Shown here: piece after piece, positions 7,458 through 13,644 of the stretch
Layout of the letters: the number at the start of each line of letters is the position of its first letter
Numbering within the stretch: the stretch's first letter is position 1
Assembly: GCA_039934635.1 (NCBI GenBank)
Contig: JBDTLT010000089.1
Coordinates: 1-19,751, forward strand
Origin: DATLFA01 sp039934635
GTDB lineage: Bacteria; Actinomycetota; Acidimicrobiia; Acidimicrobiales; WLNW01
DNA: 19,751 nucleotides
Direction: 5' to 3'
Notes under the pieces: model-generated
What the model was told of the DNA's origin: nothing
The model's input: the letters and a program-made list of their open reading frames with translations, nothing else
Databases searched by the model: none
Made by a program: the position numbers and the translations under genes

Positions 7458-8360
7458 TCAGTGTTGTAGTACCGCGCTCTGCGCGCGGGCGATCAAGGCA
7501 GCGTTGGCGTCGGATGTGACCATGGTGCCGATACCGGCATCGGTGAAGAGCTCGATCAGCAGCACGTGGGGCACGGTGCCGTTGAGCATGTGCACCGAAC
7601 GCACGCCGTTTTGCACGGACCCGATGCACGCTTCGATCTTTGGAATCATCCCGCCACTGATCGTGCCGTCGGCGATGAGGCTGCGCGCTTCGCTGACACT
7701 CGCCCGCCGGATGAGGCTGCTCGGGTCGGTGACGTCGGCGAGCAGGCCGTCGACGTCGGTGAGATACACCAACTTCTCCGCGCGCAGGGATTCGGCGATA
7801 GCGGCCGCGACCGTATCGGCGTTGATGTTGTAGGCCTGCCCCGACTCGTCCTCACCGATCGTGGAGATGACGGGTATGAGATCTTCGGCCAGAAGCTTTT
7901 CGATGATGCGCGGGTTCACTGCGGTCACGTCGCCGACGAAGCCGAGCTCGGGGTCACGGGCTTGCGCGCGGATCAGCCCGGCGGCTCCGCCCGACACGCC
8001 GATGGCGTGCGGACCGTAGATGTTCATCGCCGACACGATCTCGCTGTTGACCTTGCCTTCGAGCACCATGCGCACGACTTCGAGCGTGTTCGCATCGGTC
8101 ACCCGCAATCCGTCGCGAAATTCGGACTTGAGGCCCAACCGCTTGAGTAGGTCACCGATCTGGGGCCCACCACCGTGCACCACCACCGGGCGCATACCGA
8201 CCGAACGCATCAAGACGATGTCTTGCGCGAACATTTTGGCGAGCTTGTCGTCGACCATCGCGTTGCCGCCGTATTTGACGACGACGATCTTGTCTTGAAA
8301 ACGCTGGATGTAGGGCAACGCCTCGATGAGTACGTCGGCGAGCAACTCGGGCGCGCTCAT
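7458..8360 (-). CDS. argB: acetylglutamate kinase
   Basis: Phosphorylates N-acetylglutamate, the committed step of the arginine pathway. The 300 residues belong to the amino-acid kinase fold: VVKYGGNAM (27-35), VVVHGGGPQIG (59-69), and the substrate/ATP region YNINADTVAAAIAE (177-190). The N-terminal helix before residue 24 (LIEALPYIQRFQDK) is the feature that marks arginine-inhibited, hexameric enzymes, so feedback inhibition by arginine is likely. The ATG at 8360 overlaps the argC stop in an ATGA, so argC and argB are translationally coupled with no room for argJ. A longer frame to 8423 exists but lies inside argC. Confidence 0.96.
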   Translation of the reverse strand: MSAPELLADVLIEALPYIQRFQDKIVVVKYGGNAMVDDKLAKMFAQDIVLMRSVGMRPVVVHGGGPQIGDLLKRLGLKSEFRDGLRVTDANTLEVVRMVLEGKVNSEIVSAMNIYGPHAIGVSGGAAGLIRAQARDPELGFVGDVTAVNPRIIEKLLAEDLIPVISTIGEDESGQAYNINADTVAAAIAESLRAEKLVYLTDVDGLLADVTDPSSLIRRASVSEARSLIADGTISGGMIPKIEACIGSVQNGVRSVHMLNGTVPHVLLIELFTDAGIGTMVTSDANAALIARAQSAVLQH

Positions 8361-9409
8361 GGGTACAGCCCTGCAGCGTCGAGGCCGAGCGTCTCGGGTA
8401 AACCGGTGGCGAGGTTGGCACACTGCACCGCTTGCCCCGACGCCCCTTTGGTGAGGTTGTCGAGTGCGGCGATCGCCATGATCCAGCCGGTGCGCTCGTC
8501 GTAGCGCACCGTGAGATGGGTCGAGTTCGAACCGAGCGTCGCTTTGGTCGACGGCGACCGTTGGTCGACCAGTACGAACGGTTCGCCGTGGTACGTGTCG
8601 CGAAAGAGCTCGAGGAGCTGCGCGGTGTCAGGGCTGGCTCCGACCGGCCGCGCGTAACAGGTGGCGAGGATGCCGCGATTCATCGGCGCGAGATGCGGGG
8701 TGAACAACACTTGCGCCTTGTTCGCGAGCGCAGTGCCGTCGGCCGCGTAGGACAGGTTTTGTTCGATCTCGGGCGTGTGGCGATGATCGAGCAAACCGTA
8801 CGCAGTGAAGTCTTCGTCGACCGCGCAGAACATCGTGTTGGCCTTGAGGGCCCGCCCCGCACCCGACACTCCACTCGCGGCGTCGACGACGATGCCGGTG
8901 GGCTCGATGATGCCGTTGCGGATGAGCGGCGCCAGGGCCAGCGACGCGGCCGTCACGTAGCAGCCGGGGACCGCGACCGCCGACGCGCCGACGAGCGTCG
9001 ACCGGAACAGCTCGGGCAGGCCGTAGACGAACTCGTCGAGCAACTCGGGGGTGTGGTGGGCCTCGCCGTACCACTGCGGGTAGAGGCCGGCGTCCTTCAG
9101 CCGGAAGTCGGCCGCGAGATCGACGATGTGTTTGACCTTGCCCCGCAGCTGCGGCACGAGCTTTTGCGACTCACCGTGGGGCAGGCCGAGAAACACGATG
9201 TCGAGTCCCTCGGCCGACGCGGCATCGGTCGGATCGAAGCGCCGCTCGCCGTACGCGGCGGCGAGGCTCGGATACAGGTCCGCGATGCGCTGTCCGGTCT
9301 GCGAGTCGGCAGTGGCCAATTCGAGGCTGAGCTCGGGGTGGCGAGCGATGATCCGTAAGAGTTCTGCACCCGTGTAGCCGGATGCTCCGATGATCCCGAT
9401 CCGTAGCAC
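8357..9409 (-). CDS. argC: N-acetyl-gamma-glutamyl-phosphate reductase
   Basis: NADPH-dependent reduction of N-acetylglutamyl phosphate to the semialdehyde. Landmarks: the nucleotide-binding GIIGASGYTGAELL (5-18), catalytic Cys150 in VPGCYVTAA (the usual Pro after CY is Val), and HRHTPEIEQ (209-217) with the active-site His. I place the start at GTG 9409 (350 residues) because TATACT (9421-9416) is a good -10 box and transcription would begin at or next to this GTG, and because the protein then starts four residues before the dinucleotide-binding motif, as in other ArgC proteins. An in-frame ATG at 9424 and GTG at 9427 lie upstream of that -10 box and would be used only on read-through transcripts. 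It is the first gene of the arg operon. Confidence 0.93.
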   Translation of the reverse strand: MLRIGIIGASGYTGAELLRIIARHPELSLELATADSQTGQRIADLYPSLAAAYGERRFDPTDAASAEGLDIVFLGLPHGESQKLVPQLRGKVKHIVDLAADFRLKDAGLYPQWYGEAHHTPELLDEFVYGLPELFRSTLVGASAVAVPGCYVTAASLALAPLIRNGIIEPTGIVVDAASGVSGAGRALKANTMFCAVDEDFTAYGLLDHRHTPEIEQNLSYAADGTALANKAQVLFTPHLAPMNRGILATCYARPVGASPDTAQLLELFRDTYHGEPFVLVDQRSPSTKATLGSNSTHLTVRYDERTGWIMAIAALDNLTKGASGQAVQCANLATGLPETLGLDAAGLYP

Positions 9410-9415
9410 TCGACG

Positions 9416-9421
9416 AGTATA
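9416..9421 (-). promoter_or_regulatory. -10 box of the argC operon promoter
   Basis: TATACT on the minus strand is a near-perfect -10 hexamer ending six bases before the GTG at 9409, which would make the arg operon mRNA leaderless. The -35 position at 17-base spacing (9444-9439) reads TCGCAT, a poor match, and lies inside the candidate ArgR operator. An activatable or extended -10 promoter blocked by ArgR fits the layout. Confidence 0.55.
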
Positions 9422-9429
9422 CATCACGA

Positions 9430-9443
9430 CGCATGACTATGCG
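9430..9443 (-). promoter_or_regulatory. candidate ARG box (ArgR operator) upstream of argC
   Basis: The interval is a perfect inverted repeat, CGCAT-AGTC-ATGCG on the minus strand. The half-site and four-base spacer match the general ARG-box plan (T/C-GCAT n4 ATGC-A/G) known from actinobacteria. It overlaps the -35 region of the argC promoter, so bound ArgR would exclude RNA polymerase. A convincing second box three bases away is not visible. argR itself is the fifth gene of the same operon. Confidence 0.55.
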
Positions 9444-9452
9444 AGCAGTATT

Positions 9453-9467
9453 TCGGGCGGTCCCCGA
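9453..9467 (-). terminator. possible weak terminator hairpin after the oxidoreductase gene
   Basis: A perfect TCGGG / CCCGA stem with a five-base loop begins five bases past the stop codon of the oxidoreductase gene. It lacks the T-run of an intrinsic terminator (AATACT follows), so termination would be weak or need a factor. Its place between the oxidoreductase and the arg promoter suits a boundary element. Confidence 0.25.
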
Positions 9468-9471
9468 TCGG

Positions 9472-10452
9472 TCAGGTGGACGGGAGGACGACGGCCTTGC
9501 CCCACGTGTGCCGGTCGGCCAGATCTTGCAGGGCCTGCGCACCCTGTTCCATCGGATACGGCGGGTACACGAGCGGGTCGATCTCACCGGCGCCGGCCAT
9601 CGCCAGCAATCGCTCGGCGGCCCGGGGCAGGCGGCTCGGGTCGCGGGCGAGCGACGCACCCCAGTGCACCCCGACCACCGAGTAGTTCTTCAACAAGATG
9701 TGGTTGGTGGGCGCATCGGCGATGCCACCGACGAACCCGATGATGAGCAGGCGGCCGTCCCAGGCCATGCACCGTTGCGACTTGCGGAAGACATCGCCGC
9801 CGACCGGGTCGTAACACACATCGACACCGTGCCCGCCCGTGACCGCGCGCACCTCGTCGACGAAGTCGGGCGTGGCGCGGTAGTCGATCACGTGATGCGT
9901 TCCGAGCCGGCGGCACAGCTCGACCTTTTCGGCGCCACCGGCGGTAGCGATGACCCGAGCACCGGCGGCGAGGCCGAGTTGTATCGCCGACGAGCCCACG
10001 CCTCCGGCGCCGCCGTGCACGAGCAACCACTCGCCCGCTTGCAGCGCGCCGCGGTCATGCAGCGCGAACCATGACGTGCCGTAGTTGACGATGACCGCCA
10101 CTGCCTTCTCGGCCGCCAGCGCATCAGGAATGGCGAACGACGTAGCGGCGCGTACCGCGCTGCGCTCGGCCAGGCCCTTGCCGCCCATGGTCACGACACG
10201 GTCGCCGACGCGATGAGCGGTGACGCCGTCACCGAGCGCCAGGACCCGACCGGCGACCTCGCCTCCCGGTGTATACGGAATCGGCGTGGCCCCTTGGTAT
10301 TTGCCTTGACACATCAGTACCTCGGGGTACGCGAGGCCGGTGGCCTCGATGTCGACGAGGATCTCGCCCGGCCCGGCGACCGGTTCATCGATCTCGTCCA
10401 GACGCAGGACGTCGATCGGATCACCGAGTTCGTGGGCTCGCCATGCACGCAT
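9472..10452 (-). CDS. zinc-independent quinone oxidoreductase / medium-chain dehydrogenase family protein
   Basis: A 326-residue member of the medium-chain dehydrogenase/reductase superfamily, quinone oxidoreductase branch. The N-terminal GroES-like domain (about 1-120) lacks the zinc-binding Cys/His set of alcohol dehydrogenases. The Rossmann domain carries the NAD(P) motif VHGGAGGVGSSAIQLG (145-160), and GGHGVDVCYDPVGG follows, as in QOR proteins. It probably reduces a quinone or an enone with NADPH; the substrate is unknown. The ATG at 10452 has a TAGCGT -10 box eight bases upstream and no Shine-Dalgarno, which suggests a leaderless monocistronic transcript. It sits alone between the FtsH-like gene (39-base gap) and the arg promoter. 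Confidence 0.9.
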   Translation of the reverse strand: MRAWRAHELGDPIDVLRLDEIDEPVAGPGEILVDIEATGLAYPEVLMCQGKYQGATPIPYTPGGEVAGRVLALGDGVTAHRVGDRVVTMGGKGLAERSAVRAATSFAIPDALAAEKAVAVIVNYGTSWFALHDRGALQAGEWLLVHGGAGGVGSSAIQLGLAAGARVIATAGGAEKVELCRRLGTHHVIDYRATPDFVDEVRAVTGGHGVDVCYDPVGGDVFRKSQRCMAWDGRLLIIGFVGGIADAPTNHILLKNYSVVGVHWGASLARDPSRLPRAAERLLAMAGAGEIDPLVYPPYPMEQGAQALQDLADRHTWGKAVVLPST

Positions 10453-10460
10453 GGCGACCG

Positions 10461-10466
10461 ACGCTA
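10461..10466 (-). promoter_or_regulatory. -10 box for the quinone oxidoreductase gene
   Basis: TAGCGT on the minus strand, the same hexamer as in the rRNA promoter, ends eight bases before the ATG at 10452. Transcription would start at or one or two bases before the start codon. No -35 is visible at 17-base spacing. Confidence 0.4.
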
Positions 10467-10491
10467 GTGCCGCGGGGAATGGCGGCGCGGA

Positions 10492-12939
10492 TCAGCTGAA
10501 CGAGGGCGGTTGGGGTGCTGGTGGCGTGTCGTCGCTGCGGTAGTTGTACGCGGCCGCGGTGGCGATGTCGCCGGCGAACACCGGCAACGCCATGTCGACG
10601 CGTCCCTGCTCGCGGTGCGCCGTGATGACCCGCTGGTGATACGCCTCTGCAACTTCGATGAACTTTGACTGGTGATACGGCCTGCCGTCGACGAGTGGGC
10701 CGGGATAGCCATTGATGATGGCATCGATGTCTTCGCCGGTGATCGTCTTGTAGGCCTCGAGCGCGTGCGCGACTGCGAGCACTTCGAAACGGTTCTCTTG
10801 CAGCACCGTCGTCGCCTGTTGCAGCAGCCGTTGCAGACGAGCCTCGACGCGGCGACCGAGTTCGGTCTCGAGCACGTTGCGGTCGGTTCCGTCTTCGAAC
10901 TCGACCGGCACGCCGCGCCGTGTGGTCTTGGTGGCGAGGTGCGAGCCGACGGTCTGGCCCATGCCCCAGAACGCTTCCATCGCGAGCGCCAATGCAGTGG
11001 CGTTCTGAAGGTCGCCGGTGACGCCCGACGAGTTGTCGTTGTCGAAGAAGAGTCGTTCGCCGGCCAACGACGCCAGACTCACGAGAATGTCGGACTCGTA
11101 GGTCGATCGCCAGTCGGTGAACATCTCTTCCATCGGGATCGGGGTTACGAATCCGAGGAAGTCGCTGCCCTTCTCGATCGTGGCGAGATCGATGTCGTGA
11201 CCCTTCTGCACTCGGTACGCCATCACCGCGTGGCATGCCTCGTGCAGCGCGATGGCGTGACGCTCACGTTCGATGTAGTCGACGTTCTCGCCCGGGCCGA
11301 CCATCTTCATCTTGCGGGCGGACACCACGTCGGGCCACGTGACGAAGTCGCGCCCATTGCGCAGCGCGACGATGAGTGATTCGTTGACGAGGTCCTTGAT
11401 AGAGGCACCGGTGGCATAGGGCGTAATGGTGGCGAGGCGATCGATTTGCGTCGGAGTGACGCTGTGCTTGATGCGACCGAAGTAGCCCTCATAGGTCTTC
11501 TTGCGACCGGCCTTCGACGGGTACCCGACCTTGTAGATGCGGTCGAGTCGGCCCGGTCGAAGCAGCGCCGAATCGAGCGACGACGGCATGTTGGTCGCCA
11601 TCATCACGAGGATGCGGTAGCTCGGTACCTGACGCTGCGGGATGGTGAGAAAGGCTCGAATGCGGCGCCAGAACAACCCACGGGGCTTCTTCAAACCCGA
11701 CAGTTCGGTGAGCAGCGCTTGGAGCTCGCCCATGCTGCCCCGCCCGCCCATGCCACCCATGATGATCTTGTGGATCCGCGTCGACCCGCCCTGCGGGTCG
11801 GCTTGCGACGGGCGCATCTGCTGTTCGAAGAGGAACGACTGCGTGCGCGGGGACAGGTAGCGAACACCGCCACACGCGTTCGGACCGAACGTGAGATCGT
11901 CGTCGGTCGGACGCATGTTTTGCGCCACGCCCCCGCCCCGGTTGCCGAGCACGTCGGCCTCGTCGAAGAAGACGATGACGCCGCCGTAGCGCAGAGACAG
12001 ATTGCGCAGCTTCTTGAACAGCGCCTTGACCTTCATGATGCCAACGCCCATGAACATCGCTTGGAACGCACCGGGATCGACGAACACGTACGGCTTGCCC
12101 GTCTCGCCCGCGACCGCTTCGGCCATCAGCGTCTTGCCGGTCCCCGGCGGCCCCCAGAGCAAGATGCCCCCCGGGACATGGCCGCCCTTGGTCTCGAGTT
12201 GCTCGGGAGTTTCGAGAAAGATCATGTTCTCTTTGACCCGTTCGAGCACGTGGTCTTGACCCCACACGTCGGCAAAGCGCGTCTTGACCTCGTGGGGCAT
12301 ATAGGTTTCCATGCCGCCCCGCGACATGTACCAGAAGATGCCGACGAATTGCATGATCCCCAAGCCGATGATGAAGAACATGTAAGGCAGCAAGGGGATG
12401 CCTTGCATCGGACCGAACGCCACATCCCACAATCGCGTCGGGGCTTCAATCACTGCTTGCACTGGACCGAGGTCCCAGATGGCGCCGAGGATGAACGCTG
12501 CGACGACGAACATGAAGACTCGCTTGGTCAGCCGCTCGAAACGAAAACGCGTCCACGGGTGGCGGCGGACGGCGAATGCCTCTCGGCGACCCCAGATGTT
12601 CTTGGTCCACCACTGGTGGTAGCCGGCGACGCGTTCGCTGATGAAGTAGTGCAGCTGCCGCGTGAGTTCGAGCGCAACGAAAAAGAAGATGATGCGCTTG
12701 GCTTCGAACTGGCGACGCGCCGCATCGCCCCAACTCATGATGGGGATGTCGCTGTGTTGCTTGGCGATAGCGAAGCCCATGACCGCGGCCAGGATGACGA
12801 TGATCTTGATGCGGTCCCAGAACAGCATCTTGCGCCGCGTCAGCAGAATTCGGTCATCGGGAACGGGCGCATGGGCCGCGGTGATCCCGGTGGATGATGA
12901 CGGAACCATGGAGTCGGTAGAGATGGGATCGATCGTCAT
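10492..12939 (-). CDS. FtsH-like membrane-bound AAA+ zinc metalloprotease, divergent
   Basis: An 815-residue membrane ATP-dependent protease related to FtsH but clearly divergent. In order: a polar Ser/Thr-rich N-terminus (1-40); hydrophobic segments at about 44-60, 83-100, 140-157 and 181-205; AAA+ domain with Walker A GPPGTGKT (263-270), pore loop MFMGVG (295-300), Walker B VIVFFDEAD (321-329), sensor 1 ATN (448-450) and arginine fingers in LLRPGRLDR (459-467); protease domain with HEACH (566-570) for the FtsH HEAGH motif and a third zinc ligand Asp643 in GVTGDLQNAT. ATPase and protease residues all look intact. Unlike FtsH (about 610-650 residues, two membrane helices), it has extra N-terminal hydrophobic segments and two insertions in the AAA domain (about 335-404, Gly/Met-rich, and 416-441). 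The ATG at 12939 has the Shine-Dalgarno AGAAGG and overlaps the stop of the upstream lipoprotein gene (ATGA). The housekeeping FtsH is presumably elsewhere. Confidence 0.88.
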   Translation of the reverse strand: MTIDPISTDSMVPSSSTGITAAHAPVPDDRILLTRRKMLFWDRIKIIVILAAVMGFAIAKQHSDIPIMSWGDAARRQFEAKRIIFFFVALELTRQLHYFISERVAGYHQWWTKNIWGRREAFAVRRHPWTRFRFERLTKRVFMFVVAAFILGAIWDLGPVQAVIEAPTRLWDVAFGPMQGIPLLPYMFFIIGLGIMQFVGIFWYMSRGGMETYMPHEVKTRFADVWGQDHVLERVKENMIFLETPEQLETKGGHVPGGILLWGPPGTGKTLMAEAVAGETGKPYVFVDPGAFQAMFMGVGIMKVKALFKKLRNLSLRYGGVIVFFDEADVLGNRGGGVAQNMRPTDDDLTFGPNACGGVRYLSPRTQSFLFEQQMRPSQADPQGGSTRIHKIIMGGMGGRGSMGELQALLTELSGLKKPRGLFWRRIRAFLTIPQRQVPSYRILVMMATNMPSSLDSALLRPGRLDRIYKVGYPSKAGRKKTYEGYFGRIKHSVTPTQIDRLATITPYATGASIKDLVNESLIVALRNGRDFVTWPDVVSARKMKMVGPGENVDYIERERHAIALHEACHAVMAYRVQKGHDIDLATIEKGSDFLGFVTPIPMEEMFTDWRSTYESDILVSLASLAGERLFFDNDNSSGVTGDLQNATALALAMEAFWGMGQTVGSHLATKTTRRGVPVEFEDGTDRNVLETELGRRVEARLQRLLQQATTVLQENRFEVLAVAHALEAYKTITGEDIDAIINGYPGPLVDGRPYHQSKFIEVAEAYHQRVITAHREQGRVDMALPVFAGDIATAAAYNYRSDDTPPAPQPPSFS

Positions 12940-13607
12940 GGTTGGTCCCTTCTGACGCGTAGGGAATCGAAGATCGTGGCGATATCGCTGCGGAACTTGA
13001 CGAAGCAGTCGATCTGACACACGACTTTGACGGAGTAGTACGTGTGGGTGTTGTCGTGGACCAACTTGGTCTGCTCCCATACAAGGGGCGGGAGCAAAGG
13101 GTCTTCTTGCCTGATCTGGTAGCGCAGCCGGTAGCCCCGGAGCCCGTCTTGGCGTACGGCTTCGAACGCGAGCAGTCGTATGAAGTCGTCATCCTGACTG
13201 TTGATCAGGTCGACGGGGTCGACATATTGCTGTTCGCCGGCGATGGTGAACACGATGGCCCGCAGCTGCACATCGCTGAACTGGTCGTAGACGCCCTGTT
13301 CGATCTGGCCGATGGTCGCCATGCCCACCGGCTCGAGGGATTTGCTGGGGTCGTTGATCACGTCGGGCGGCAGGCCCTCGGGCGCGAAGAACCGCGCCCA
13401 CGAGGTGCCGCGGAGGAACTGGTCGTCCTGCGGGGCGACGATAGGCACGACGTCCCAATTCTTGGGGACCTTGAAGTAGGTCTGGGCCGGCTTGTTGACG
13501 ACGTACGTGGCGCTCGAACCACCACATGCCGTGGCGAGGAGGAGCACCGCCGTGGCGAACGCAACGGCGCGAAGTACGTTCGCGGTGGATGTCCGAACGG
13601 CCGCCAC
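12936..13607 (-). CDS. putative lipoprotein coupled to the FtsH-like protease
   Basis: A 223-residue exported protein of unknown family. From GTG 13607 it begins with a short basic region, a hydrophobic signal (about 11-27), and a lipobox LATAC with Cys28 as the predicted lipidation site, so the mature protein should be anchored on the outer face of the membrane. The mature part starts with GGSSATY, then TYFKVPKNWDVVPI (about 43-56), reminiscent of the opening of PsbP/LpqN-like lipoprotein folds, but I cannot assign a family. Two cysteines near the end (197 and 201, CxxxC) could form a disulfide. The stop overlaps the FtsH-like start (ATGA), so the two are made together and the proteins probably work together. 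A TATGCT -10 box six bases upstream of the GTG suggests a leaderless two-gene mRNA. The frame extends to 13712, but that part overlaps pheT and has no signal character. Confidence 0.8.
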   Translation of the reverse strand: MAAVRTSTANVLRAVAFATAVLLLATACGGSSATYVVNKPAQTYFKVPKNWDVVPIVAPQDDQFLRGTSWARFFAPEGLPPDVINDPSKSLEPVGMATIGQIEQGVYDQFSDVQLRAIVFTIAGEQQYVDPVDLINSQDDDFIRLLAFEAVRQDGLRGYRLRYQIRQEDPLLPPLVWEQTKLVHDNTHTYYSVKVVCQIDCFVKFRSDIATIFDSLRVRRDQP

Positions 13608-13613
13608 GACCCC

Positions 13614-13619
13614 AGCATA
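13614..13619 (-). promoter_or_regulatory. -10 box for the lipoprotein / FtsH-like operon
   Basis: TATGCT on the minus strand ends six bases before the GTG at 13607, the spacing expected for a leaderless start. It lies in the 37-base gap after pheT, indicating that the lipoprotein and FtsH-like genes form their own transcription unit. The -35 position (GAACCG at 17-base spacing) is a poor match. Confidence 0.45.
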
Positions 13620-13644
13620 CGTGTAGTGAGGTCGTGCGGTTCGA

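Noticed and set aside
8357..8423. A truncated argJ remnant between argC and argB
   Set aside because: argC and argB overlap by four bases and both are full length, so there is no space for a remnant.
9410..9427. ATG at 9424 or GTG at 9427 as the argC start
   Set aside because: Both lie upstream of or within the TATACT -10 box and lack a Shine-Dalgarno; GTG 9409 matches the family N-terminus and the predicted transcript start.
11446..12897. Open plus-strand frame of 483 codons across the FtsH-like gene
   Set aside because: Antisense shadow in high-G+C DNA; the minus strand has Walker A, Walker B and HEXXH motifs in one frame.
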